Assembly: GCA_029933365.1 (NCBI GenBank)
Contig: JAOZOH010000057.1
Span: 1-17,545, forward strand
DNA: 17,545 nucleotides
Origin: Desulfuromusa sp.
Lineage (GTDB): Bacteria > Desulfobacterota > Desulfuromonadia > Desulfuromonadales > Geopsychrobacteraceae
Direction: 5' to 3'
The position numbers were made by a program, and so were the translations under genes. Shown piece by piece: positions 6,660-15,013 of this stretch. How positions within the stretch are numbered: the stretch's first letter is position 1; each line of letters begins with the position of its first letter. The notes under the pieces were generated by a model. That model made no database searches and was not told where the DNA came from. It was given only the letters and a program-made list of their open reading frames with translations.

Positions 6660-8579
6660 TCAACCTTGCAAATTTTCCCATTGCAGATACAGATTATCTA
6701 AATTTTCTTTCAACCTAACATGATCAGCACTGACTTGTCGCCACTGTTCCTGATCCTGATAAATATCTGGCTCAGCCATGCGCTGTTCCATTGTCCCTAG
6801 TTGCTTCTCCAAGACTTCAATCCGGCTTTCAACCGTGGACAACTCTTTCTGTTGTCTCTGCTCACGGCGTTGCTGTTCCCTGCGGTTGGTATGCGCCTGG
6901 ACTCTGGACTGCTTATCACTCGCAGGTTCACCCTCTGATGATTTTCCAAGGTGTTGTTCAACCCGATTAATACTATGACTTGAATCTCCGAGTGCCTGTT
7001 TGGTGCGCAGGAAATCTTCATAATTCCCTGGATAAGATTCAACCTTACCAGCACCCACTTCCAAAACGCGCGTGGCTAAAGCATCAACAAAATAGCGATC
7101 GTGCGATACGAAAACAATAGTCCCTTGATATTTTTTTAACGAATCGAGCAGAATCTCCTTGGATTGGAGATCAAGGTGGTTGGTTGGCTCATCAAGCAGT
7201 AGAAGGTTGGCCGGTCGCAGCAATAGCTTTGCCAGAGCCAAACGGTTACGCTCACCACCGGAAAGCACTTTAACCGACTTTTCAATATCATCACCAGAAA
7301 AAAGAAACGCCCCTAAAATATTGCGTAGTCGTGGAACCATTGCAACCGGTGAATCAGCCATTATCTCAGCATAAACATCTCGTAGAAGATTCAGTTCATC
7401 GGCCTGATTCTGAGCAAAATAAGCCTGCATCAGATTATGGCCTTCCAACCTCTTTCCGGCTACTGGGGCCTCAACCCCGGCAAGCAGGCGCATTAAAGTA
7501 GACTTTCCCGCTCCGTTCGGTCCAACCAGAGCAACCCGTTCCCCCTGTTCCACCTGAACATCTACATGCTGCAACACTTTAAGGTCACCATAGTGTTGTG
7601 AAGCATGGTCTAAACTGATGGCAATTCGCCCCCCTTTGGGTGGGGATGGAAAGGTAAAGGCTATTTTTTTCCGCTGCGGAGGCAAAGAAATTCGTTCAAT
7701 TTTTTCCAACTGCTTGACACGGCTTTGTACTTGCGAAGCCTTGTTGGCTTGATAGCGAAACCGACTAATAAACCCTTCAATTCTGGTAATTTCCTCATCC
7801 TGCTGTTGTTTAGCGGCCTTTAAAGCCATAATCCGTTCATCCCTTGAGCGGATATAGCGGCTATAGTTGCCGGGGTATCCAGTCAAATTGCCATTCCAGA
7901 TTTCGACAATACGAGAAACAACCGTATCTAGAAAAAATCGATCGTGGGATACCAGGACAATTGCATAAGGATAGTTCAGGAGATAATCTTCCAGCCAATC
8001 ACGTGCGGGTAGATCCAAATGATTAGTTGGTTCATCCAACAGTAGCAAGTTAGGTCTTTGTAGCAGTAATTTTGCCAACGCAATCCGCATCTGCCAGCCA
8101 CCGGAGAACGTTTCACAGGGCTTGTCAAAATCAGCAGCGCTGAAACCGAGGCCATGGAGCACCCGGCCAACCTCGGATTCAAGCTGATAACCGCCACGCT
8201 GCTCGAACAACTGCTGCAACTCAGCATAACGCTCCAGTGCTGGCTCCTCTGCAGTCTCTGCAATATTTTTTTCTAACTGTCGCAGCTCCACTTCCATCTG
8301 CTGTAAATCTTCTAAAGCACTCAGGGTTTCAGCGAATAATGAGCGGCCTCGGTGAGCCAATCCATCCTGCGGCAGATAGCCAAAAGTGGTTCCTTTAGCT
8401 ACTTGAAGAACTCCACCGTCGCTCTCAACCAAACCTGCCAAAAGTTTCAGGAGCGTTGATTTACCGGCACCATTTTCACCACAGAGGCCGATACGATCCG
8501 TGGGGCGGATGTGCCAGTCAATCGCAGAAAATATTCTTCTGTCGGCAAAATATTTATCAATTTTCTTAAGCTGAATCAT
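6660..8579 (-). CDS. ABC-F family ATPase (ribosome-associated type, duplicated ABC domains)
   Basis: This is a soluble protein with two ABC ATPase cassettes and no membrane domain. Known ABC-F members act on the ribosome as translation factors or resistance factors. Counting from the ATG at 8579 gives 639 residues. Walker A1 GENGAGKS is at 34-41, signature FSGGWQ at 158-163 and the LLLLDEPTNHLD block from 178. The inter-domain linker with basic residues (P-site tRNA interaction motif) spans about 240-300. Walker A2 GPNGAGKS is at 353-360, signature LSGGER at 439-444 and the second LLLLDEPTNHLD block from 459. A charged coiled-coil C-terminal extension occupies about 555-639, as in Uup/YdiF-like members. 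An in-frame ATG at 8642 would add 21 residues with no family resemblance, whereas MIQLKKIDKYF is the normal start. The subfamily (YheS, YdiF or Uup) is not certain. Confidence 0.93.
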   Translation of the reverse strand: MIQLKKIDKYFADRRIFSAIDWHIRPTDRIGLCGENGAGKSTLLKLLAGLVESDGGVLQVAKGTTFGYLPQDGLAHRGRSLFAETLSALEDLQQMEVELRQLEKNIAETAEEPALERYAELQQLFEQRGGYQLESEVGRVLHGLGFSAADFDKPCETFSGGWQMRIALAKLLLQRPNLLLLDEPTNHLDLPARDWLEDYLLNYPYAIVLVSHDRFFLDTVVSRIVEIWNGNLTGYPGNYSRYIRSRDERIMALKAAKQQQDEEITRIEGFISRFRYQANKASQVQSRVKQLEKIERISLPPQRKKIAFTFPSPPKGGRIAISLDHASQHYGDLKVLQHVDVQVEQGERVALVGPNGAGKSTLMRLLAGVEAPVAGKRLEGHNLMQAYFAQNQADELNLLRDVYAEIMADSPVAMVPRLRNILGAFLFSGDDIEKSVKVLSGGERNRLALAKLLLRPANLLLLDEPTNHLDLQSKEILLDSLKKYQGTIVFVSHDRYFVDALATRVLEVGAGKVESYPGNYEDFLRTKQALGDSSHSINRVEQHLGKSSEGEPASDKQSRVQAHTNRREQQRREQRQQKELSTVESRIEVLEKQLGTMEQRMAEPDIYQDQEQWRQVSADHVRLKENLDNLYLQWENLQG

Positions 8580-8619
8580 TTTTGAAATTTTCCAAAACAA
8601 CACGGTCAAGGGGAAAGAG

Positions 8620-8628
8620 TTTATAGCA
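8620..8628 (-). promoter_or_regulatory. Candidate extended -10 promoter for the ABC-F gene
   Basis: On the minus strand TGCTATAAA (8628-8620) fits an extended -10 element (TGn followed by a 5/6 match to TATAAT). It lies about 40 bases before the ABC-F start, in the 102-base gap after the TPP enzyme gene. There is no convincing -35 box at the usual distance. Confidence 0.35.
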
Positions 8629-8681
8629 CAACAATCTGACAACCAAAAGTACCGATTAGCTTATAAATCCTTTCTGCTTGG

Positions 8682-10376
8682 TTATTCTGTCACTGGAATT
8701 TCAATCAAATTTGGCAACCCAGATTTAATTCCTGCTTGAATTGCTGCAGAGATATCGCTGGCTCGATCAACTCGACTCGCTGAAACACCCATTGAAGCAG
8801 CCATAGCTAAATAATCTATGGCCGGATCCACAATGTCCATAGCAATAAATTTATTCTGCTGTGCAGAAGTAAAATGGGGCTGCGAGCGCATAAAGTTTTT
8901 CAAAACGTTATATTCGCGGTTATTCACCACAATAAAAGTTACCGGAAGTTTCTCATGTGCTGCGGTCCATAGGGCCTGTGGTGAATAGAGAGCAGCACCA
9001 TCCCCGACAGGACAAACAACCGGTTCACGACCTAAGCCAAGAGAATAACCTACGGCAGCGGGCATCCCCCAGCCCAAAGCACCACCGCGCAAAAACGAAT
9101 AGCGGCGTGTGGTATTGCTATGCAAAAATTTGCGCAGATGCGCCGCAGTCACAACCGCTTCATCAACAATAGCCGTATCCGAACCGATACCTCTGGCCAT
9201 CTCTTGAGCGGCGACAAGGGGATGAATCCCCTCTAAAGAGAATAATTTGGCCGCGTCCTGTGACAGTTTTTCCCGGCGCTCTTTTTGCTCCTGTTCGGCC
9301 TTTTTGAGTAGCGCGGTGAAAATATCAGCTTTATCTTCTAAACGTTCAGCGAGAAGTTGATTTAGAACTTGCAGAGATTTTTGAATATCTCCAACCACGG
9401 AAAGTTTGGTCGGATAACTACGACCCAGATCGCGACCATCTACCGACAATTGAAATAGCTCACAATGTTCCGGCAATGCAGAGCCTTCAGAATAGAGAAT
9501 GGTGATGAAAGATTTTCCTCCCAGTGCAAACACGCAATCAAAATCATTGACCTTATCAGCAATTTCCGTTGCTTTGGTGGGCAGATTTCCTGCCCAGAGA
9601 GGATGACTGGTTGGATAGGGGAGATGAGCAGGCCAGGAAGACCCGAATACCGGGGCCCCCAGCAGTTCTGCCAAAGCGACAACTTCCGGAGCTGCATCAT
9701 GATTCGAAATTTCATCGCCAGCAATAATCGCTATCCGACCTGGTTCAATAGCGGCAAGTTCATCAGCCAATAAATCAAGAGACCCTGCAACCGGGCGACG
9801 ATCAACATTTGAGTGTGGAGGAATGGGGATTGTCGTCATCTCCTCCATAACATCCATCGGCAGTGAAAGAAAAACCGGCCCGGACTGAGCGGCAGCACAA
9901 TCCTCAAATGCCCGGCGAATCAAAATCGGCAGCTGCGCTGCTGAATGAACCTCCTGTGCCCACTTCACCGCCGGAGCAGCAATCCGCTCCAGATCTCCAA
10001 ACAACAACGGATCAGTAATGGAATGGCGCGAATCCTGTTGCCCGGCAGTCACCACCAGCGGCGTACCAGAAACTCGGGCATTCAGTAAATTTCCCAAACC
10101 ATGTCCCAAACCACCTGCCGTGTGCAGATTAACAAAGCCAGGACGACCCGAAGCTTGCGCATAGCCATCAGCCATAGCAACAACACTCGCTTCCTGTAAA
10201 CCCCAGATATATTTAATCGTCGGACTGTCTATCAGCGCATCAATAAAAGGAAGTTCTGTGGTTCCGGGATTGCCGAAGACATATTCGACCCCCTCACTTT
10301 CGAGAAGCTCCAGAAGCAGCTTCCCTCCCCTACGCGGTTCGATCTGAGTTAATGAATTGATTGTTTTGTTTGCCAT
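8682..10376 (-). CDS. Thiamine-diphosphate-dependent decarboxylase-like enzyme (benzoylformate decarboxylase/acetolactate synthase superfamily)
   Basis: The 564-residue protein has the three-domain layout of ThDP enzymes of the POX/BFDC group. The N-terminal pyrimidine-binding domain includes GNPGTTELPF (35-44), the cofactor-activating glutamate in LQEASVVAMADGYAQ (Glu62) and NLHTAGGLGHG with His85. A central domain spans about 195-345. The C-terminal pyrophosphate domain has the metal-binding motif GDG (458-460) to NN (485-486). The line-up is closest to benzoylformate decarboxylase, whose catalytic His70 matches His85. The second catalytic histidine (His281 in the Pseudomonas putida enzyme) falls at Ile293, and Ser26 at Thr39, so the substrate is probably different. 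The gene starts 15 bases after aat with AGGA upstream and is likely co-transcribed with it. The reaction is probably a non-oxidative 2-keto acid decarboxylation or carboligation; I cannot name the substrate. Confidence 0.88.
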   Translation of the reverse strand: MANKTINSLTQIEPRRGGKLLLELLESEGVEYVFGNPGTTELPFIDALIDSPTIKYIWGLQEASVVAMADGYAQASGRPGFVNLHTAGGLGHGLGNLLNARVSGTPLVVTAGQQDSRHSITDPLLFGDLERIAAPAVKWAQEVHSAAQLPILIRRAFEDCAAAQSGPVFLSLPMDVMEEMTTIPIPPHSNVDRRPVAGSLDLLADELAAIEPGRIAIIAGDEISNHDAAPEVVALAELLGAPVFGSSWPAHLPYPTSHPLWAGNLPTKATEIADKVNDFDCVFALGGKSFITILYSEGSALPEHCELFQLSVDGRDLGRSYPTKLSVVGDIQKSLQVLNQLLAERLEDKADIFTALLKKAEQEQKERREKLSQDAAKLFSLEGIHPLVAAQEMARGIGSDTAIVDEAVVTAAHLRKFLHSNTTRRYSFLRGGALGWGMPAAVGYSLGLGREPVVCPVGDGAALYSPQALWTAAHEKLPVTFIVVNNREYNVLKNFMRSQPHFTSAQQNKFIAMDIVDPAIDYLAMAASMGVSASRVDRASDISAAIQAGIKSGLPNLIEIPVTE

Positions 10377-10391
10377 AACAAATTCCTATCT

Positions 10392-11078
10392 CTAAAAGTG
10401 ACTGACTAAACAGCCTTGATCGGGAAGCACATCGGCTCTTTCTAGATAGTGCAAAAAATCTTGTCGAGAAATTTCCTCGGCGCCCATACTTAAGAGGTGA
10501 TCGGTTGTTTGCTGGCAATCGAGCAATTCGAATCCCTGTTCTTGCAGGTATCCCAGCAAATGCACCAGCACAACTTTTGAAGCATTTTTACTGCGACTGA
10601 ACATCGATTCACCAAAAAAACACCGCCCGATACAGATTCCGTACAAACCACCAACCAGTTGATCGCCATCCCAACACTCGATCGAATGGGCAAAACCAAG
10701 TTCATGGAGTTGAATATAGGCCTTTTTCATTTCCGGAGTAATCCATGTACCGCTCCCATCGAGACCAGCCCTTAAGCGACGACACCAATAAATCACTGCA
10801 GCAAAGTTTTCGTTAAAACTGATACGGTAGGGACAGTTGCGCATAAAACATTGTAAAGAACGAGAAATATGCAGTTTGGAGGGGAAAAGAACACAACGCG
10901 GATCGGGTGACCACCAGAGAATTGGCTCCCCCGGATTGTACCAGGGGAAAATCCCCAGACTGTAAGCTAACAACAGCCGCTCTGGGGAAAGATCACCACC
11001 GACAGCAAGCAGACCATAATCTTCCGCTTCCTCATGCGGTGGAAACCAAAGATCGTTATCCAATTGGTAGCAGGGCAT
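10392..11078 (-). CDS. aat: Leucyl/phenylalanyl-tRNA-protein transferase
   Basis: Aat transfers Leu or Phe from aminoacyl-tRNA to the N-terminus of proteins starting with Lys or Arg. This creates a primary N-degron that ClpS recognises. The 228-residue length is usual. Family blocks are all present: GLLAVGGDLSPERLLLAY (22-39), GIFPWYNPGEPILWWSPDPR (42-61), LHISRS (69-74), GTWIT (110-114), HELGFAHSIE (125-134), FFGESMFSR (154-162) and LLDCQQ (185-190). Glu157 and Gln189 correspond to the catalytic Glu156 and Gln188 of the E. coli enzyme. Its ATG overlaps the clpA stop by one base (TAATG), so translation is probably coupled to that of the unfoldase that consumes its products. Confidence 0.97.
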   Translation of the reverse strand: MPCYQLDNDLWFPPHEEAEDYGLLAVGGDLSPERLLLAYSLGIFPWYNPGEPILWWSPDPRCVLFPSKLHISRSLQCFMRNCPYRISFNENFAAVIYWCRRLRAGLDGSGTWITPEMKKAYIQLHELGFAHSIECWDGDQLVGGLYGICIGRCFFGESMFSRSKNASKVVLVHLLGYLQEQGFELLDCQQTTDHLLSMGAEEISRQDFLHYLERADVLPDQGCLVSHF

Positions 11079-13333
11079 TAATTAAATCGAAATTTAAATT
11101 TATCTGCTCGGCAGCCAATCCGAACATGTCCACCGTTACGCAACTCACCAAACAGGATTTTTTCTGCCAGCGGGTCACTCAGTTCAGTTTGGATTAATCT
11201 AGCGAGCGGCCGTGCGCCAAAAAGGGGATCATACCCCCGCTTAGCAAGCTCTCGACGTGCAACTGAAGAGACCTTGAGATTAATATTCCGTTCTGCCAAT
11301 TGATTGGAGAGCTCATGTAAAAATTTATCAACTACCTGTAGCATAGTCTCCTCATCAAGTGCCGCAAAATTAATAACTGCGTCAAGACGATTACGGAACT
11401 CAGGTGAAAAGATCTTTTCCAGAGCATTTTTAGGAGCTTCTCCGGTGCGGCTACCAAAACCGATGGGGACAATATTCATATCTCGTCCGCCAACATTGCT
11501 GGTCATAATCAGGATGACATTTCGAAAATCAACCTCTTTGCCATTGTTGTCGGTCAGGGTTCCGTGATCCATCACTTGCAACAGAATATTAAACAGATCG
11601 GGATGAGCCTTTTCAATTTCATCAAGAAGCAACACCGACCAGGGATTCTTACTGACCTCTTCTGTCAATAACCCGCCTTGATCAAAACCTACATAACCGG
11701 GAGGGGCACCGATCAGCCGGGCGACAGAATGTTTCTCCATGTATTCACTCATGTCAAAACGTAAAAACTTCACTCCCAATTGTTGTGCCAGCTGTTTGGC
11801 CGCCTCAGTTTTACCGACCCCAGTCGGGCCAGTAAACAGGAGCGACCCAACGGGCTTATCGGGGTGGCCCAGTCCAGCTCGGGAGCGATGAATTGATTTG
11901 ACCAAGCTTTCAAGCGCAGGATTTTGACCAAAAACGACTCTTTTAAGATCACGCTCCAGATAACGCAACCGGTGGCGATCACTACCACTTATCGTTCGTA
12001 TCGGCACCCGAGCCATACGTGCCACAACCCGCTCAATTTCACCGACACCTATCGGACGCTTCGGATGTCCATCCAACCGATGCTGTGCACCGGCTTCGTC
12101 AATCACATCGATGGCTTTATCTGGCAAATGGCGTTGTGGCAGGTGTTTAACTGCAAGCTGTACAGCACTCTCCAGAGCAGTATCAGCATATTTAACCTGA
12201 TGATGTTCTTCATAGTGAGAGCTTAACCCTTTGAGAATTTCAAGGGTTTCATCACTACTGGGTTCATGCAGATCAATCTTCTGAAACCGGCGTGACAGAG
12301 CACGATCTTTATCAAATAAATTACGATATTCTTCGTAGGTGGTCGAACCGATACAACGTAACTCGCCGGATCCCAGTGCTGGTTTTAGAATATTTGAAGC
12401 ATCCAGCGAGCCACCACTGGTTGCGCCCGCACCAACAATCGTATGAATCTCATCAATAAATAAAATGGCCTGTTCACGTTTTTGTAGAGCAGTAATAACA
12501 GCTTTAAGACGCTCTTCAAAATCTCCACGAAATTTTGTGCCAGCCAGTAATGCCCCCATGTCGAGGGTGAAAAGCTCAGCTTTTTTCAGCAGATCTGGGA
12601 CATCTCCGTCAGCAACCCGCAGCGCCAAACCTTCGGCCATCGCTGTCTTACCAACGCCCGGTTCACCGACAAAGAGAGGATTATTTTTCCGTCGACGGCA
12701 AAGGATCAGGATGGTTCTTTCTAATTCCTGACTGCGCCCGATCAGCGGATCTATTTTCCCATCTCTCGCCCGGGCAAGCAGATCAATAGTAAAGGATTTT
12801 AACGGATCAGCTGGGTTCTGCTTTGGCTTGGGGCGCTCTCCTGGGGCTGGATCAACAGGTCGCTGACTCGGCTTTTCATCACCACCGGCAGAAGATTGTC
12901 CATGAGAAATGTGATCAAGCAGATCGACTCGCTCAATCCCTTGTTGTTGGAGGAAAAAACAGGCATGAGAGTTTTTTTCTTCCAGAATAGCCGCAAGAAG
13001 ATCACCAACCCCTACCGCCGCTTGCTGCGAAGCTTGCATGTGTAATACGGTTCGCTGGAGCATCCGCTGCAAAGCCAGCGTCTGCCGGGGAACATCTTCC
13101 CCTTCAGCAGCTTCAGTAGCCTCAGAAAGGGGCTCAAGATGCCGGTCAAAAAAGGCCTCCAGCTCCTTTTTTAAGCTGTCAATATCACCACCACATGCAG
13201 TGAGAACCTGCTGGCCTGAACCTTCAAAAAGCAAAGCGTAGAGAACATGCTCAGTCGTCAGGTATTCATGTTTCCGGCGCTGAGCTTCTCGAACTGCCAG
13301 GGTAAACGCAATCTGCACATCTTGATTAAACAT
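11078..13333 (-). CDS. clpA: ATP-dependent Clp protease ATP-binding subunit ClpA
   Basis: ClpA is the AAA+ unfoldase that feeds substrates into ClpP; with ClpS it degrades N-degron proteins. Residue numbers here count from an upstream GTG; subtract 3 for the preferred ATG. An N-terminal repeat domain spans 1-145, then a Pro-rich linker at about 155-180. AAA module 1 has Walker A GEPGVGKT (226-233) and Walker B LFIDEIH (294-300). AAA module 2 has Walker A GPTGVGKT (505-512) and Walker B LLLDEIE (571-577). An IGF tripeptide (628-630) supplies the ClpP-docking loop. There is no ClpB-type middle coiled coil, which supports ClpA. The ATG at 13333 gives MFNQDVQ, matching the normal family start (751 residues). 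A GTG at 13342 is the alternative. The GAGGAG within the last codons of clpS can serve as its ribosome binding site. No clpP is present in the window. Confidence 0.97.
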   Translation of the reverse strand: MFNQDVQIAFTLAVREAQRRKHEYLTTEHVLYALLFEGSGQQVLTACGGDIDSLKKELEAFFDRHLEPLSEATEAAEGEDVPRQTLALQRMLQRTVLHMQASQQAAVGVGDLLAAILEEKNSHACFFLQQQGIERVDLLDHISHGQSSAGGDEKPSQRPVDPAPGERPKPKQNPADPLKSFTIDLLARARDGKIDPLIGRSQELERTILILCRRRKNNPLFVGEPGVGKTAMAEGLALRVADGDVPDLLKKAELFTLDMGALLAGTKFRGDFEERLKAVITALQKREQAILFIDEIHTIVGAGATSGGSLDASNILKPALGSGELRCIGSTTYEEYRNLFDKDRALSRRFQKIDLHEPSSDETLEILKGLSSHYEEHHQVKYADTALESAVQLAVKHLPQRHLPDKAIDVIDEAGAQHRLDGHPKRPIGVGEIERVVARMARVPIRTISGSDRHRLRYLERDLKRVVFGQNPALESLVKSIHRSRAGLGHPDKPVGSLLFTGPTGVGKTEAAKQLAQQLGVKFLRFDMSEYMEKHSVARLIGAPPGYVGFDQGGLLTEEVSKNPWSVLLLDEIEKAHPDLFNILLQVMDHGTLTDNNGKEVDFRNVILIMTSNVGGRDMNIVPIGFGSRTGEAPKNALEKIFSPEFRNRLDAVINFAALDEETMLQVVDKFLHELSNQLAERNINLKVSSVARRELAKRGYDPLFGARPLARLIQTELSDPLAEKILFGELRNGGHVRIGCRADKFKFRFN

Positions 13334-13348
13334 TTCTGCCACTGCTCC

Positions 13349-13669
13349 TCAAACCTCCTCAAGCGTACAGCGCAATGGAAACCCGGCCTTACGAGCTTTT
13401 AAGCGCGCCTGATCGGCCTTGGTTTCTGCCACTGCATAAGGAAAAGTGCCGCAATATCCAACTCCTTGAAAATGGATCGTCAACATAATCTTTTCCGCTT
13501 CTGTCGCTGACTTACGGAAAATATCCCGTAAAACTTCTACGACAAACTCCATGGTGGTATAGTCATCGTTATGCATCAACACTTTAAAGAGCGAAGGTAT
13601 TGCAATCTGCTCTTTTGTTTTGTCGCAAACTTTGGTCTTATTACCGGTGTTTGTTTCTGGATTTTCCAT
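13349..13669 (-). CDS. clpS: ATP-dependent Clp protease adaptor ClpS
   Basis: ClpS is a small adaptor that binds N-terminal Leu, Phe, Tyr or Trp and delivers the protein to ClpA. The 106-residue protein has a flexible polar N-terminal extension (1-25) and a core starting SLFKVLMHNDDYTTMEFVVEVL. The residues that hold the N-degron amino group are intact: Asn34, Asp35 and Asp36 of HNDDYT, and His66 in TIHFQG. These positions happen to equal the E. coli numbering. The hydrophobic pocket and VAETK motif (80-84) are also present. It is first in the clpS-clpA-aat unit; its stop lies 15 bases before the preferred clpA ATG. ATG at 13669 has AGGAAA a little far upstream. A promoter should lie in the 102-base divergent gap to the next gene, but I cannot pick a convincing one. 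Confidence 0.97.
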   Translation of the reverse strand: MENPETNTGNKTKVCDKTKEQIAIPSLFKVLMHNDDYTTMEFVVEVLRDIFRKSATEAEKIMLTIHFQGVGYCGTFPYAVAETKADQARLKARKAGFPLRCTLEEV

Positions 13670-13771
13670 CCGTCTAAAATTTCCTGTTCTACTGATAAAT
13701 TATTCCAGCTATACTAGCATAAATAGAAAATAGCGAATAGCCCAGCACAACCTTTTAAGAGAGATCAATCG

Positions 13772-14140
13772 ATGAGCCTGAGACTCAGCAACCGCCGTAA
13801 ACAGATCGATCTGACCCTTCGCTTACTTGCCTGGTCAAATGCTATTGCAGTTATTGCACTGATAGCTGCAATCTGCCTTATCGCCATAGCGAAACCAAAA
13901 CGGATGAATTTTCTTGATCATTTTTACAGTGTCCAACGTCTGAATCCAGCCTGGAATACCGATTTGATTGGGTACATCGGCATCATGCTTCTACTGAGCT
14001 TTGTAGCCAGCGTCGCAGGACTTTTCTTCAACAGCAAACGGCTGCGCCGGAAGAAAGATCACATCAATGCCACCCTAGTTTTAAGTCTGATTATTTCCAT
14101 AATCAGCTTATTCTTTTATTTTCGATTTACTCTGACCTGA
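13772..14140 (+). CDS. Small three-helix membrane protein of unknown function
   Basis: I do not recognise this 122-residue protein. It shows three hydrophobic helices: about residues 23-43 (ending before AKPKR), 69-89 (LIGYIGIMLLLSFVASVAGLFF) and 101-119 (ATLVLSLIISIISLFFYF). A basic N-terminus (RRKQ) and a basic inter-helix segment (SKRLRRKKDH) would stay in the cytoplasm by the positive-inside rule. No catalytic motif or signal peptide is visible. It is divergent from clpS and convergent with the cysteine-cluster gene, so it is probably transcribed alone. A purine-rich stretch (AAGAGAGA) precedes the ATG. The composition and use of ordinary codons argue that it is a real gene. Confidence 0.78.
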   Translation: MSLRLSNRRKQIDLTLRLLAWSNAIAVIALIAAICLIAIAKPKRMNFLDHFYSVQRLNPAWNTDLIGYIGIMLLLSFVASVAGLFFNSKRLRRKKDHINATLVLSLIISIISLFFYFRFTLT

Positions 14141-14157
14141 ACCAATTCGTGATGCTT

Positions 14158-14904
14158 TTATAAAGACAAACCAGCTGACTCAACAAAAGTCTTCGTTCCA
14201 CAAGGCAGCGTAAAATAGGGATAAAGGTCATTCCAATTGAGAGAAGATTCCGTCAGTAGCTCCTCTTCCCCATCAGGGTGGCTGAGTAAATAACGCACCA
14301 GCCCGCACAACTGAAAACTTCTCCCGTCCAGTCCGGCTTGTTCCAGACCAGCTCCCACTCCGGCAAATAATACTTTGTATAACTGTAACTGAAACTGGTG
14401 CATCATCACTGGCTGGACTTCTCCAAACACCTGACCGGTCACTGCCGCCCGGCACAACTCAACATCGGTGGAACTGATACTGCGACAGAATAACGGTCGG
14501 ACCGGATAAATTTCGCAGCACCCCTGCGTATCCAGAAACGCACATTTTTTCCGAACCAACAACCGCTCATCATCCTCCAGCCCGCGAACATCACACCAGA
14601 GTTTATCCAGTTTTGATTGAGTGTTCTCCAGATCAACGCGATCCCACTGACACAAAAAATGGGCAATCGAAATTCCCTCAAGAAGGGTAATCGAAACGTT
14701 CACGACACAACAGTCCTGGCAGCCTGCCCTACAGGCAATCAAGCTGCGGTCACCAGCTTTCTGCTGTTGAATCAGAGTGTCAGCTTCAGAGAAAACAACA
14801 TCCAGTTCCGCCAGCAATTGCGCAATATCTATTTTATCACTTCCCAGCAAAGCAAAACGGTTTTGTATTTGTAGTTGAAGATGAGAAAAATCAAAAGATG
14901 CCAT
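14158..14904 (-). CDS. YkgJ-family cysteine-cluster protein
   Basis: The 248-residue soluble protein carries the cysteine pattern of the YkgJ (CxxCxxCC-type, putative zinc- or iron-binding) family. Cys58, Cys62, Cys65 and Cys66 (CRAGCQDCC) are followed by Cys121, Cys129/Cys130 (GCCEIYPVRPLFC) and Cys140. The motif YPVRPLFCR is diagnostic of the family. Cys151 is an extra candidate ligand. The N-terminal 50 residues are helical and rich in Leu and Gln; the last 80 residues have no recognisable motif. The biochemical role of the family is not settled; metal binding, possibly an iron-sulfur cluster, is inferred from the cysteines. GGAG lies about 10 bases before the ATG. It is divergent from rmuC, with a 109-base shared gap. 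Confidence 0.86.
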   Translation of the reverse strand: MASFDFSHLQLQIQNRFALLGSDKIDIAQLLAELDVVFSEADTLIQQQKAGDRSLIACRAGCQDCCVVNVSITLLEGISIAHFLCQWDRVDLENTQSKLDKLWCDVRGLEDDERLLVRKKCAFLDTQGCCEIYPVRPLFCRSISSTDVELCRAAVTGQVFGEVQPVMMHQFQLQLYKVLFAGVGAGLEQAGLDGRSFQLCGLVRYLLSHPDGEEELLTESSLNWNDLYPYFTLPCGTKTFVESAGLSL

Positions 14905-14943
14905 TAATTTAAGTCTCCAATATGAATAGCAACGCCATCTGAC

Positions 14944-14972
14944 TTGTCGATTCTATATCCCTCTGCTATCGT
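14944..14972 (+). promoter_or_regulatory. Candidate sigma70 promoter for rmuC
   Basis: TTGTCG (14944-14949) and TATCGT (14967-14972) are 17 bases apart, and TGC precedes the -10 box as in extended -10 promoters. Each box matches 4 of 6 consensus positions. It lies about 40 bases before the rmuC start. Confidence 0.4.
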
Positions 14973-15013
14973 ACACAAACTCTTTCTTATCGACTTCTAT
15001 TACAAGGAATTTA

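Noticed and set aside
6516..6718. Short plus-strand open frames over the repeat cluster
   Set aside because: They arise from the GC-rich repeats, overlap the end of the ABC-F gene, have no ribosome binding site and resemble nothing known.
8580..8642. Longer ABC-F protein from an upstream ATG at 8642
   Set aside because: The extra 21 residues are hydrophobic and unlike any ABC-F start; the family normally begins MIQLKKI-like at the ATG at 8579.
11304..13241. Several plus-strand open frames of 67-100 codons inside clpA
   Set aside because: They are antisense shadows of a well-conserved AAA+ gene with no domain signal of their own.
13687..13715. TATACT at 13710-13715 as the -10 box of a promoter for the small membrane protein
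   Set aside because: The -35 position reads TTCTAC, with only two consensus matches, so the promoter call is not supportable.
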